Positions 16,342 through 25,156 of a DNA stretch of 64,000 nt are shown in pieces (position 1 is the first letter of the stretch; the number at the start of each line of letters is the position of its first letter). Position numbers and translations under genes: made by a program. Under the pieces are notes generated by a model that ran no database searches, was not told where the DNA came from, and was given only the letters and a program-made list of their open reading frames with translations. The DNA comes from CAJXSN01 sp947492235 (GTDB taxonomy: Bacteria > Pseudomonadota > Alphaproteobacteria > Sphingomonadales > Sphingomonadaceae), in the NCBI RefSeq assembly GCF_042492175.1, contig NZ_CP170453.1:1860001-1924000 (forward strand), in the 5' to 3' direction.

Positions 16342-16447
16342 CCCCTGAGGTTAGCATCACTTCACCGGTTTCGTCGCAAGCGAGAGTCGCTTGGTCGGTT
16401 TCGATTGCCTGTCTGCCACGCGCTCCGCTAAAGAGTGACGTCACACA

Positions 16448-16903
16448 ATGAGCATTCAACCGCATCCCCCCGGCGGCCTCTTCGACGGTCCGCTCCACCT
16501 TTATGCGGTGCGCGTCTATTACGAGGACACGGACCTGTCCGGCATCACCTATCACGCAAATTATCTGCGCTGGTTCGAACGGGCGCGGTCCGATGTGCTG
16601 CGTTTGCTGGAAATCGACCAGCGGGCGGCGATCGAGCAAGGTGAAGGCGCGTATGCTGTGGCCGATGTGGCGCTCAAATATCTGCGCCCGGCGAAGCTCG
16701 ACGATGATATCGTGATCGAAACGCGCTGCACCGATATCAAGGCAGCGTCGGTAAAGATGAACCAGCGCGCCATGCGCGGCGACGAAGCGCTGTGCACGGC
16801 GCAGCTGCGCATCGGCTTCGTTGCCTCCGATGGCCGACCGCGCCGCCAGCCCCAGCACTGGCGCGATGCCTTCCACACAGTTTTGACCGAGGAAAACCCC
16901 TGA
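16448..16903 (+). CDS. ybgC: Tol-Pal associated acyl-CoA thioesterase
   Basis: 151-residue hot-dog-fold thioesterase. The signature VYYEDTDLSGITYHANYLRWFERAR (with the catalytic Asp of DTD) identifies the YbgC branch, which is usually cotranscribed with tol genes. Its stop TGA overlaps the tolQ ATG by one base. ATG start at MSIQPHPPG; a homologue of acyl-carrier-linked phospholipid metabolism at the division site. Confidence 0.93.
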   Translation: MSIQPHPPGGLFDGPLHLYAVRVYYEDTDLSGITYHANYLRWFERARSDVLRLLEIDQRAAIEQGEGAYAVADVALKYLRPAKLDDDIVIETRCTDIKAASVKMNQRAMRGDEALCTAQLRIGFVASDGRPRRQPQHWRDAFHTVLTEENP

Positions 16904-17610
16904 TGAATCTTCTCGCCGCCACTGCTTCCGGTGTTGCTGCCGCGCCAACCCGGCTGGACCCGCTGGAGCTGTTTCTGGACGCGGATATCGTGGTGCAGGC
17001 CGTTATGGTCGGACTGCTGCTGGCCTCTGTCTGGAGCTGGATGATCATCATCAGTTTCGGCCTGCGCATCGCCGGTGCCCGCCGCCGCTCGAAAAAATTC
17101 GAGGCCGAGTTCTGGAAGGCCGACGATTTCGACAGCGTGATGAGGGGCAATAAGGGCAAGGACATCCCCAGCGCGCGGGTGGCCAGCGCGGCGATGCTGG
17201 AATGGAAACGCTCGACCAAGGGCGGCCTCAAAGACCGTGACGGCGCGCGCCAGCGGATCGCCAGCGCGATGGAAAGCCAGGTGGCGACCGAGGCCGATGA
17301 TCTGGCGGACCGGCTCGGCTTTCTGGCGACAACCGGTTCGGTTGCGCCGTTTGTAGGGCTGTTCGGCACGGTTTGGGGCATCATGAACAGCTTCTTCCAG
17401 ATCGGCGCGCAGGAAAGCTCCTCGCTCGCCGTGGTCGCGCCGGGTATTTCCGAGGCTCTATTCGCCACCGCCATCGGCCTGTTCGCGGCCATTCCCGCAG
17501 TGATTGCCTACAACCGCTTCTCGGGCTCGGTGAATACGTTCGAGGCGCGGTTGCAGCGCTTCGCAGACCGGTTCCACGCCAATCTCAGCCGCGAGCTGGA
17601 GCGGGTGTGA
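16903..17610 (+). CDS. tolQ: Tol-Pal system proton channel protein TolQ
   Basis: 235-residue MotA/TolQ/ExbB family inner-membrane protein. Three helices: one near residues 23-50 (VVQAVMVGLLLASVWSWMII) and a pair in the C-terminal third (GFLATTGSVAPFVGLFGTVW and SEALFATAIGLFAAIPAVIAY). The two latter are the proton-channel helices with the conserved Thr/Gly/Pro. It forms the TolQRA motor that keeps the outer membrane invaginated during division. Start ATG overlaps ybgC. A palindromic element separates it from tolR. Confidence 0.96.
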   Translation: MNLLAATASGVAAAPTRLDPLELFLDADIVVQAVMVGLLLASVWSWMIIISFGLRIAGARRRSKKFEAEFWKADDFDSVMRGNKGKDIPSARVASAAMLEWKRSTKGGLKDRDGARQRIASAMESQVATEADDLADRLGFLATTGSVAPFVGLFGTVWGIMNSFFQIGAQESSSLAVVAPGISEALFATAIGLFAAIPAVIAYNRFSGSVNTFEARLQRFADRFHANLSRELERV

Positions 17611-17623
17611 TGGGGGTGTTTTT

Positions 17624-17776
17624 GCGCTCACAGAGGCACAGAGGCACAGAGGGGGTGTCTCTCCGCCGACAGGCGGCTCCAAACCGCCAAACCTTTCTTC
17701 GCTCGCTTCTGTCGCAATTTGATGGCGGCTTCGCCGCAGACGCAACTTCTCTGTGCCTCTGTGCCTCTGTGAGCGC
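17624..17776. mobile_element. 153-bp MITE-like palindromic insertion between tolQ and tolR
   Basis: Terminal arms 17624-17651 (starts GCGCTCACAGAGGCACAGAG) and 17749-17776 (ends GCCTCTGTGCCTCTGTGAGCGC in its last 22) are perfect 28-base inverted repeats. A second nested pair (CCGACAGGCGGC / GATGGCGGCTTCGCC) lies inside. No coding capacity. A direct repeat AATCTCAGCCGC stands outside at 17581-17592 and 17781-17792, exactly 200 bases apart, the first copy inside the tolQ 3' end. Confidence 0.75.
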
Positions 17777-17812
17777 CAATAATCTCAGCCGCAGCCAAGC
17801 GGGAACACGCTG

Positions 17813-18250
17813 ATGGCTATGGGTCTGCAATCAAGCCGCCGCGGCCGCAATTCGCGCCGTGCGCCGATGTCCGAAATCAACGTGACGCCGTTCGTCGATG
17901 TCATGTTGGTTCTGCTGATTATTTTCATGGTCACCGCGCCGCTGCTGACCGCCGGTGTGCCGGTCGATCTGCCGGACAGCCGGGCCAATGCCCTGCCGCA
18001 GGAAAGCGAGCAGGTGACTGTGTCGATCCTGCCCGACGGGACGATCTATCTCGATGAAGACCCGCTGGTGCCTGGAACCTTTGCCAATGCTCTGGCGGCG
18101 CTGGGCGTGGAGGGTGACCGCCCGGAAGTGACACTGCGCGCCGACCGCACGCTCGATTACGGGCTGGTGATGGGCGTGATGGGAGAGCTGAACCGCGCCG
18201 GCTTCAACTCCATTTCGCTGGTCACCAACGGTTCAGTCGAGCAGCCATAG
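17813..18250 (+). CDS. tolR: Tol-Pal system protein TolR
   Basis: 145-residue ExbD/TolR family protein. N-terminal cytoplasmic basic stretch, then SEINVTPFVDVMLVLLIIFMV with the conserved proton-path Asp in the single transmembrane helix, and a periplasmic ExbD domain (VSILPDGTIYLDEDPL, VTLRADRTLDYGLVMGVM). Partner of TolQ in the proton-driven motor. Start at MAMGLQSS, two bases after a TGA that ends the fragment downstream of the palindromic element. Confidence 0.95.
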   Translation: MAMGLQSSRRGRNSRRAPMSEINVTPFVDVMLVLLIIFMVTAPLLTAGVPVDLPDSRANALPQESEQVTVSILPDGTIYLDEDPLVPGTFANALAALGVEGDRPEVTLRADRTLDYGLVMGVMGELNRAGFNSISLVTNGSVEQP

Positions 18251-18260
18251 CAGTTTACAC

Positions 18261-19121
18261 ATGGGTACATCTGCCTCTTCCTTTCCTCTGCGCGGTGACG
18301 AAGCCGGAGCGCTGATCGGGGCAGGGGTGCTGCATGCGGCCCTGATTGCCGTGTTGCTGCTGCAGCCCGAAGAACGCACGCCGCCGCCGGAGCCAGAGCG
18401 CGTGGTGGTCAATTTGGCCGAAGAGGTCGGCATGACCTCCACCGCGCCTAACCCGGTTCCGGTCAGCCGGGCTGCCCAGGCCCCGACCCTGGCGGATCGT
18501 CCGGCACCGCCTGTGCCCACCGCTCTGCCGGAATTGACCCGGCCCACCACGCCAACTGTGCAGACGCCATCTCCGCCGCGCGCGCAGCCAAGGCCTCGTC
18601 CGGCGCGCACTGAGGCCCCCAGACCGCGCCCGACCCGCGCCTCGCGTCCCGCGCCAGCGCCCACCCGCGCCGCCGCACCGCGCCCGCGCCCGACGCAGGC
18701 ACCTGCCCGCACAGGCGGTAGCCGCATTGGCAGCGACTTCCTGCCGGGCGCTGGCACCAGCACGACCAGCACGGAAACCAGAACGCCCGCTCGCACTTTT
18801 GGGGCGTCCGAGCGCTCTGCGCTTGTGTCGGCCATCAATCGGCAGCTGAAACCGCATTGGCAGGGCAAAGTGCCCCAGGGACTTGATGCGGAGCAATTGG
18901 TGACGGTGCTGACATGGGAACTCAATTCCGATGGATCGCTGCGCGGGCGGCCCCGCGTGGTGCGCCAATTGGGCATTACCGACGCCAACCGTGCGCAGGC
19001 CGGTCGCCATGCCGAGGTTGCCATCCGGGCGGTACAATTGGCTGCGCCTTTCAACCTGCCCGACGAATTCTACGATCAATGGAAACGCATAAGCGATTGG
19101 CGCTTCGACAGAAGGCTCTGA
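18261..19121 (+). CDS. tolA: TolA-like energy transducer
   Basis: 286 residues in the tolA position. One transmembrane helix near residues 18-36 (AGVLHAALIAVLLLQ), then a long Pro/Arg/Ala-rich periplasmic linker (about residues 37-160: repeated PRPRP, TRAS, APAPTR) and a C-terminal TonB/TolA-type domain starting near SERSALVSAINRQLKPHWQG. Classical TolA has an Ala/Lys helical domain II; here it is replaced by a proline-rich extended linker. It should connect TolQR to TolB/Pal at the outer membrane. Ends 4 bases before tolB. Confidence 0.9.
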   Translation: MGTSASSFPLRGDEAGALIGAGVLHAALIAVLLLQPEERTPPPEPERVVVNLAEEVGMTSTAPNPVPVSRAAQAPTLADRPAPPVPTALPELTRPTTPTVQTPSPPRAQPRPRPARTEAPRPRPTRASRPAPAPTRAAAPRPRPTQAPARTGGSRIGSDFLPGAGTSTTSTETRTPARTFGASERSALVSAINRQLKPHWQGKVPQGLDAEQLVTVLTWELNSDGSLRGRPRVVRQLGITDANRAQAGRHAEVAIRAVQLAAPFNLPDEFYDQWKRISDWRFDRRL

Positions 19122-19125
19122 ACCG

Positions 19126-20550
19126 ATGAAGATTGCTCTCCTCTTTGCTCCTTTGCTTGTGCTGGGTGCGCCCGCAATCGCGCAGGACCTTGCGCAGCCT
19201 GCCCCTGTCTCTCAGGCAGCGGTGGAAGATATCTCCATCGAGGGTGATGATGCGGACGGCGATACAGGCGCCGATACCGGAGGCGGCCTCTCGGGCAGCG
19301 TCACCGACGAATCGAGCTGGGACGATCTGGGCATTGCGATTCCCGCCTTCGCCGCCGACCGCGATGTGCCGACGGCGGCCAATTCCGGCGGCACGGCGGC
19401 TTTGGGTGTGGAGCTGGCCCGCGTCATCACTGCGAATCTGCGCAATAACGGATTGTTCGAGCCGACCGGCCCTGACGCTCTGCCGCGTCCGACCTATGCG
19501 CAAATCACCGATCCGGCGTGGTCGACTTGGGAAAACCGCGGCGCCGAAATGCTGGTCCACGGTTATGTGCGCGCGCAGCCGGACGGGCGGCTGGTGGTCG
19601 GTTGCTATCTTTATGACATGGCGCTGCGGGACGAACTGGATCGCTCCGGCTGGATCGTGCAGCCGGGTGACTGGCGGCGCGCGGCGCACAAATGCTCCGA
19701 CCTCGTCTATTCGCGCCTGACCGGCGAGGATCCGTTCTTCGACAGCCGCATCGCCTACATTGCGGAGACCGGCCCCAAGGGGAACCGCGTCAAGCGGCTG
19801 GCGGTGATGGACAGCGACGGAGCCAATCACCGCTTCCTGACGCTGGGCAGCTCCACCGCGCTGACGCCCAAATATTCGCCCAATTACCGGCAGTTGCTCT
19901 ATCTCAGCTATGTCGATGGCAATCCGCGGATCTACATTTACGACATCGATTCAGGCCGCCAGCAATTGGTGACGCAGAGCAGCAATCCGACCTTCGCGCC
20001 GCGCTGGTCGCCCGATGGCCGCTGGATCCTGTATTCCATGGCGGTGAACGGCAACACGGACATTTACCGCGTCTCCAGCAGCGGCGGGCCGAGTGTGCGG
20101 CTGACCGATGCTCCCGGCATTGATATCGGCGGGTCCTATTCCCCCGATGGCAGCCGGATCGTGTTCGAAAGCGACCGTTCTGGCAGCCAGCAGATTTATG
20201 TGATGGACGCCAACGGCACCGATCAGCGCCGCCTGTCTTTCTTCGGCGGCCGGGCGGCCACGCCGGAATGGAGCCCGCGCGGCGACCAGATCGCGTTCAC
20301 TTACATCCCGGGCGACTTCAACATTGCGGTGATGAGCCCCAATGGCCGCAATTTCCGCAAGCTGACCAATGCGTGGCAGGACGAAGCCCCGACATGGTCG
20401 CCCAATGGCCGGATTATCCAGTTCTTCCGGACAGAGCGCAATTCGGGTAAAACCTCGATCTACCAGGTCGATCTGACCGGCGAGAACGAGCGCCGTTTGC
20501 CGACCCCCGTGAACGCCTCCGACCCGGCATGGGGACCCATCCTGCCCTGA
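19126..20550 (+). CDS. tolB: Tol-Pal system beta-propeller protein TolB
   Basis: 474-residue periplasmic protein. Signal peptide MKIALLFAPLLVLGAPAIAQ, an acidic low-complexity stretch (EGDDADGDTGADTGGG), an N-terminal alpha/beta domain (WDDLGIAIPAFAADRDV...) and a six-blade propeller with PD40-type repeats: PKYSPNYRQLLYLSY, FAPRWSPDGRWILYS, GGSYSPDGSRIVFESDR, PEWSPRGDQIAFTY, PTWSPNGRIIQFF. It interacts with Pal. The extra acidic insert of ~20 residues after the signal peptide is not typical of E. coli TolB. Confidence 0.95.
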   Translation: MKIALLFAPLLVLGAPAIAQDLAQPAPVSQAAVEDISIEGDDADGDTGADTGGGLSGSVTDESSWDDLGIAIPAFAADRDVPTAANSGGTAALGVELARVITANLRNNGLFEPTGPDALPRPTYAQITDPAWSTWENRGAEMLVHGYVRAQPDGRLVVGCYLYDMALRDELDRSGWIVQPGDWRRAAHKCSDLVYSRLTGEDPFFDSRIAYIAETGPKGNRVKRLAVMDSDGANHRFLTLGSSTALTPKYSPNYRQLLYLSYVDGNPRIYIYDIDSGRQQLVTQSSNPTFAPRWSPDGRWILYSMAVNGNTDIYRVSSSGGPSVRLTDAPGIDIGGSYSPDGSRIVFESDRSGSQQIYVMDANGTDQRRLSFFGGRAATPEWSPRGDQIAFTYIPGDFNIAVMSPNGRNFRKLTNAWQDEAPTWSPNGRIIQFFRTERNSGKTSIYQVDLTGENERRLPTPVNASDPAWGPILP

Positions 20551-20661
20551 GTGCGTTCTTTGAAAGGGGCCGCGAAGCCCAAAATGGAACAGGCGCGAGG
20601 ATAATGCGCACAGTCCCAAGAAGGTCGCGTAATAGACGTTTGTTAAAGTGAGGAGCTATCT

Positions 20662-21177
20662 ATGACACTGCGAACTGCCTCCGCCTTCCTGCTTGCCGGA
20701 TCGCTCGCGCTTGGCGCGTGTGCGAAGCAGGCCCCCGAAGATCTGCCGCCGCCGCCGGTCAATCCGAATACGGGTGGCGGGTCTGTCGATACCGGTCCCG
20801 CTGTACCCGGTGTGGGCACCAACGAGCATTTCGTTGCCGGCGTGAACGGCCAGAACATCATCTTCTTCGACACCGACCGCTACAATATCGACAGCGCCGA
20901 TGCCGCCGCCCTGCAGACGCAGGCGCAGTATCTGAGCCAGTATCCCAGCGTAACCGTCACGATCGAAGGCCATGCCGACGAACGCGGGACACGCGAATAC
21001 AACCTCGCACTGGGTGAGCGGCGCGCGAATGCGGCGAAGAATTACCTGACATCGCTCGGCATCGCGGCGAGCCGCGTCTCGACTGTCAGCTATGGCGAGG
21101 AACGCCCCTCGGCACTGGCATCGACACCGGAAGCATGGGCGCAGAACCGCCGCGCGGTGACGATTGTGGTGAACTGA
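20662..21177 (+). CDS. pal: Peptidoglycan-associated lipoprotein Pal
   Basis: 171-residue outer-membrane lipoprotein. Lipobox LALGAC puts the lipidated Cys at residue 20, followed by a Pro/Gly-rich linker and an OmpA-like domain with the DAP-binding signature VTIEGHADERGTREYNLALG and a conserved Arg in NRRAV. Anchors the Tol machine to peptidoglycan. Separated from tolB by 111 bases, with GAGGAG upstream of the ATG; a terminator follows. The usual next gene (cpoB) is absent here. Confidence 0.96.
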   Translation: MTLRTASAFLLAGSLALGACAKQAPEDLPPPPVNPNTGGGSVDTGPAVPGVGTNEHFVAGVNGQNIIFFDTDRYNIDSADAAALQTQAQYLSQYPSVTVTIEGHADERGTREYNLALGERRANAAKNYLTSLGIAASRVSTVSYGEERPSALASTPEAWAQNRRAVTIVVN

Positions 21178-21205
21178 TCACCGGTCACAAGATTGAGGAC
21201 AGCGG

Positions 21206-21236
21206 AAAGGCCCTGCCATTGCGGCGGGGCCTTTTT
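21206..21236 (+). terminator. Rho-independent terminator after pal
   Basis: AAAGGCCCTGCC and GGCGGGGCCTTT form a 12-bp stem (one G-T) around ATTGC, followed by T residues. Ends the ybgC-tol-pal unit; it can also serve the convergent small gene. Confidence 0.8.
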
Positions 21237-21239
21237 CGT

Positions 21240-21383
21240 TCAGTCGACCAGAATGGTCGGGGCGGGAAAGACCATGCCCGCTGGCGCGCTGTTCGGGGCA
21301 GGCGCACCAATGCCCGATGTCAGCGCGAACAGCGCCATGGCGGCGATGCTGGCGAAGGCAGAAACGGACAATTGCTTACTCAT
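21240..21383 (-). CDS. Small secreted peptide, hypothetical
   Basis: 47 residues: MSKQLSVSAFASIAAMALFA followed by a short Pro/Ala-rich end. The whole N-terminal two thirds reads as a signal peptide or single membrane helix. The ATG has GCGAGAAG 7-9 bases upstream; the open frame extends a further 69 codons into a stretch with no starts supported by a ribosome site and unlike coding sequence. No family recognised. Convergent with pal and divergent from the J-domain gene. Confidence 0.45.
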   Translation of the reverse strand: MSKQLSVSAFASIAAMALFALTSGIGAPAPNSAPAGMVFPAPTILVD

Positions 21384-21567
21384 AATGGGCTTCTCGCCAT
21401 CACTGGTGTTGGGCTTGATTTCGATCGTCGCGATAGCGCCCATCAGTGAACGTATCGTTGCAATGCAACATTTCAACTTGCAACTGGTTCCCATGGGTTC
21501 CCACGAAAGGCAAATTCTCCTAGATCGGACGCAATGATTTCCCGACCAACAGCATACGAGACGGCCC

Positions 21568-22104
21568 TTGGCTAAGGGTGGCCGCTCCAATGACTGGGGT
21601 TTTCCCCGCTGGCGCCCCTATGGGTCGAGCCGCGAAACTGTGGCCCAGCGCGAATGCGACCGGCATGGATGCAGCGAGGCGGGCCTGTGCCCCGCGCCCA
21701 AATCTCCCAACAGCCCCGACCGGTGGTATTTCTGCCAGAAGCACGCGGCGGAATACAACAAGGGCTGGGACTATTTCGAAGGTCTGGACAAGGAACAGGC
21801 CGCCGAGCGCAAGCGGACCGAGCAGCGCGACGCCAATGCCTATACCGAGGCATCGCATTACGGCTGGGCCGGCAGCGGCGATGGGACATGGTCAGCCGAC
21901 GAGCTGATCGCACTGGAAGTGCTGGAGCTGGAACCCGACACCGACTTCGAAACGATCAAACGTGCGTTCCGGGTGAAGGCGAAATCCGTCCACCCCGATG
22001 TGAAGCCGAATGACGAGGAAGCGGCCAAGGAATTCCAGAAGATCCAGGTCGCCTACGAAGTGCTGAAAGCAGGCGAAGAACGGCGCAGCTGGAAGGGCTC
22101 CTGA
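21568..22104 (+). CDS. J-domain protein with N-terminal Cys/His region
   Basis: 178 residues. The C-terminal ~60 residues form a J domain (ALEVLELEPDTDFETIKRAF, then KSVHPDVKPNDEEAAKEFQK), with the HPD tripeptide that activates DnaK. The N-terminal part has Cys/His spacing CDRHGCSEAGLC and FCQKHAAEYNKGWDYF, possibly a zinc site. There is no Met between the beginning and the J domain, so the start is read as TTG (MAKGGRSNDWGF); no good ribosome site is visible. It is a type III co-chaperone common in sphingomonads, client unknown. Ends 8 bases from the convergent DUF1963 gene. Confidence 0.85.
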   Translation: MAKGGRSNDWGFPRWRPYGSSRETVAQRECDRHGCSEAGLCPAPKSPNSPDRWYFCQKHAAEYNKGWDYFEGLDKEQAAERKRTEQRDANAYTEASHYGWAGSGDGTWSADELIALEVLELEPDTDFETIKRAFRVKAKSVHPDVKPNDEEAAKEFQKIQVAYEVLKAGEERRSWKGS

Positions 22105-22111
22105 TCGCCGC

Positions 22112-23956
22112 TTAGTACCCGCTCAGCACAGAAACCACCTTGTCGAACCGGCCTGCTTCCAGGTCCTCCGGCGTAATCAGATATTGCAGCACGCCTTCGC
22201 CGAAATGGTGCTCCGGCCCGTCATAGCCGGTCAGCTCCAGCAGCAGGACGTGGGTGTCGAGATATTCCTCGACATAGCCCTGCACGAAGCTGGGCGGGCC
22301 GAACATGTGGTTGGGCGTGGGCGCGTGGATGGTGCGAACACGCTCTAGCTTGCCTGCCTCCTTCATCTTCATCCAATCGTCTCGCGTCCCGTGCTTGGCC
22401 GCGTCGTGATATTCGTCATGCATGTAGTCGCTGGCGAAGACATGGCGTTCCATCGCCTTGTCGACCCACTCCTGCGGAACGGAAGAGAGGCCTTCGCTGC
22501 TGACGCCGAGGCTGAGATCGACGCAGGTCTCGACCGTCTTGTCGAACCCGAGACGGATGAAATCCTTGCGCTCATCCTGCCATTCCCAGACTTGGTCGGC
22601 GAGGTCTTGCGGCACCTTTCCGCCAATCGGATAACTGCAGGCGAAGAGGTAGAGCTCCTTTGCCTCTTCATACCACGCGTCCAATTTCGCCTTCTTTTCC
22701 TCCTCGGACAGATCCTTGAAGAGGTAGGTGTTGAAGCGTTTGCCGGGTCGGGTCTCCTTAAGCATGCTCGCCGCCAAGATCCGGATCGCGCCGAAATCGT
22801 GCGGGAAGGCAGCGAAGGGGCGGCCAAATTCGGCATGTGGCGCGTCAATATCGCGAACCGGACCATCCTGCGCGCCGGGATGCTGCGCGGCGAACTGCGC
22901 GTCGGCGATCCATTTTTCCGCCCAGAACAGGCGGTCGGCTTCTTCCGGATCGAGTTCCGGCATGGGGTAATCGATGGCAACCGGAGTGAAGGGGAAGCGG
23001 GGCATCAGGCGCGGGACATAGCGGTCGGCGTCGTCCACATTGTTCGTCGTGTAGGCGATCTGCCATGCGCCTTCTTTGCCGAACAGCGGGCCGAGATCCT
23101 CGGGCGGTTCGACCGGTGCCCAGCCATCGGTCGGCCCGGCATGATGCACAAAATGGTGGCCCTCGATGAAATCCTCGTGGTTGCCCCAGTCGAGATTGAG
23201 GAAGCAGTAGAGCACGCCGTCTTTCGGCATCAGGCCGGTCGCATCGAGCGGAGCAAGCTGGGCGCAATCCCACTGCATGACAAAAGTGAGCGGCGGACCT
23301 TCGCTGCCACGTCCGCGCGGCCAGACGAAATCCGTGGGGCCAAAGGGCTTACCGCCATAATAGGACAGGCCGTCCTCCGGCCCGCCGGGAAGCGACTGGC
23401 GGAACAGGATGGTTTTCTTGCGCGCGTTGTCCAATACAGGCGGCAGCGGCTCGCCCGATGGCGGGGGCGGCATGTTAGCCTCGATGATCGCTGAAATCAT
23501 GTCGAGTTCATCCGACTGCGAAGGCGTTGCCGGTTTGATTTTCGATCCTGATGCTAACCCAGCGACGGCCGCAGCGGCACCGGCGGCAAACGCGCTGACG
23601 ACCGGTGCATTGTTTTCTTGCGTTGCGCCGTTGTCAGCCGCTCTAACCAGCGGGCGGCGGCGCACTGCATCGACCGAAGTCGGGAGAAGGGGATCGCTTT
23701 GTGGTTCGGCGGCGGCGCTGGCTTTCGCATCTCGCACGAAGACAAACAGCGAAAGTCCCAGCCCGATCAGCGCAAAAAGCGCTGCCCCGCCAAACTGTCC
23801 GAACGGCCCTGTACCCACTGCAACTACGGAGCCGAGAATGCGGGTCCCTCGGCCCATCGGTTCGTCATATCCATCGTAAAAACCGGCTGGAAAATCGAGC
23901 AGCGCGCTGATCGCAAGAATGCCGAACAGCAACAGGATAGGAAGGGTTTTTGCCAC
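22112..23956 (-). CDS. DUF1963 (YwqG-like) membrane-anchored protein
   Basis: About 614 residues. Two N-terminal hydrophobic segments (TLPILLLFGILAISALLDF and GGAALFALIGLGLSLFVFV), a linker, then a DUF1963 region beginning near KKTILFRQSLPG with LSYYGGKPFGPTDFVWPR, LTFVMQWDCAQLAPLD and GVLYCFLNLDWGN. The family has no established function. I use the GTG at VAKTLPILL because CGGAGA lies eight bases before it; another GTG 9 codons upstream is possible but has no ribosome site. Convergent with the J-domain gene and divergent from the desaturase gene. Confidence 0.8.
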   Translation of the reverse strand: MAKTLPILLLFGILAISALLDFPAGFYDGYDEPMGRGTRILGSVVAVGTGPFGQFGGAALFALIGLGLSLFVFVRDAKASAAAEPQSDPLLPTSVDAVRRRPLVRAADNGATQENNAPVVSAFAAGAAAAVAGLASGSKIKPATPSQSDELDMISAIIEANMPPPPSGEPLPPVLDNARKKTILFRQSLPGGPEDGLSYYGGKPFGPTDFVWPRGRGSEGPPLTFVMQWDCAQLAPLDATGLMPKDGVLYCFLNLDWGNHEDFIEGHHFVHHAGPTDGWAPVEPPEDLGPLFGKEGAWQIAYTTNNVDDADRYVPRLMPRFPFTPVAIDYPMPELDPEEADRLFWAEKWIADAQFAAQHPGAQDGPVRDIDAPHAEFGRPFAAFPHDFGAIRILAASMLKETRPGKRFNTYLFKDLSEEEKKAKLDAWYEEAKELYLFACSYPIGGKVPQDLADQVWEWQDERKDFIRLGFDKTVETCVDLSLGVSSEGLSSVPQEWVDKAMERHVFASDYMHDEYHDAAKHGTRDDWMKMKEAGKLERVRTIHAPTPNHMFGPPSFVQGYVEEYLDTHVLLLELTGYDGPEHHFGEGVLQYLITPEDLEAGRFDKVVSVLSGY

Positions 23957-24097
23957 GTCATTTGTCTCCGTAGGCACACGCACAAACGCCGCATGTCGCG
24001 CGCAGGACTAGCCAAAAGGCGCTAAAGAATGGTCAATTGTGGAGAAAATCCTGCGCTTGGTCGAACGCGCGCAGGGCAATGGGTGACAAGTTAACCC

Positions 24098-25156
24098 ATG
24101 GCGCGTACCTCCGCAGACAGCATGAACGAGCAAACCCCCGCTTCGCCCGATCCGCGCCAATTGGCCCGCGATCTGAAACATTTCATGACGCCGCGCACCG
24201 GTCGCGGCACTTGGGAACTTGGCTCAACACTGGCGGCTTTTCTGGCGCTGTTTACAATATTGCTGTTCGCAGTGGGCGCGGGGTACTGGTGGGCACTGAT
24301 CGGCACACCGGTGGCCGGGATGCTGCTGCTGCGGCTGTTTATCATCCAGCACGATTGCGGCCACGGATCGTTTTTGCCCAGCAAGGCGTGGAACGACTGG
24401 ATCGGGCGCTCGCTCGGCGTGCTGACCTTCACGCCCTATGATTGCTGGCGACAGTCCCACGCCATCCACCATTCCGCGACGGGCAATCTGGACCGGCGCG
24501 GCTTTGGCGATGTCGACACGCTGACGGTGGAAGAATTTGACCAGAAAAGCGCGACGGGCCGCCTGCTCTATCGCATCTACCGCCACCCGCTGATCCTGCT
24601 GGGGCTGGGCCCGGCCTATCTGTTCCTTCTGCGCCACCGACTGCCGATCGGGCTGATGAAAGAGGGTGCGCGATACTGGGTCAGCGCGATGGCCACCAAT
24701 GCTGCTATTGCCGGGATTGCCACCGGCCTGATCTATGCGTTCGGTGTCGCCGTGGTGGCGGCGGTGTTCTTCCCCGTGATCCTGACGGCGGCCACCGTGG
24801 GCGTGTATCTGTTCTACATCCAGCACCAGTTTGACGGGGCCAAGTGGGAGCGCAAGGCCGACTGGTCGTATCACGAGGCGGCGCTTGGCGGCAGTTCATA
24901 CCTGCATCTGCCGCAGCCGCTGCGCTGGTTCACCGGCAATATCGGTGTGCATCATGTGCACCATCTGGCCAGCACTATTCCGTTCTACCGCCTGACCGAA
25001 GTGATGCGGGAGCATCCGGGCCTTAGCGAAGTGAACCGGTTCCGCGTGCGCCAGAGCTTCCGCGCGCTGCGTCTGGCGCTGTGGGATGAGGAAGAGCGGC
25101 GTCTGGTGACCTTCCGCGAGGCCAAGCTGCGCCGCGCACAGATGGCGGCAGCTTAG
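24098..25156 (+). CDS. Membrane fatty acid desaturase
   Basis: 352-residue integral-membrane di-iron desaturase. All three histidine boxes are present: HDCGHGSF, HAIHHSATG (HxxHH) and GVHHVHHLAS (HxxHH), with hydrophobic segments between them (LAAFLALFTILLFAVGAGYW, IGTPVAGMLLLRLF, a pair near residues 195-240). It should introduce a double bond into membrane acyl chains. Met1 (MARTSADS) and Met9 (MNEQTPAS) are both possible starts. Its TAG stop overlaps the stop of the convergent purT by two bases. Confidence 0.92.
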   Translation: MARTSADSMNEQTPASPDPRQLARDLKHFMTPRTGRGTWELGSTLAAFLALFTILLFAVGAGYWWALIGTPVAGMLLLRLFIIQHDCGHGSFLPSKAWNDWIGRSLGVLTFTPYDCWRQSHAIHHSATGNLDRRGFGDVDTLTVEEFDQKSATGRLLYRIYRHPLILLGLGPAYLFLLRHRLPIGLMKEGARYWVSAMATNAAIAGIATGLIYAFGVAVVAAVFFPVILTAATVGVYLFYIQHQFDGAKWERKADWSYHEAALGGSSYLHLPQPLRWFTGNIGVHHVHHLASTIPFYRLTEVMREHPGLSEVNRFRVRQSFRALRLALWDEEERRLVTFREAKLRRAQMAAA

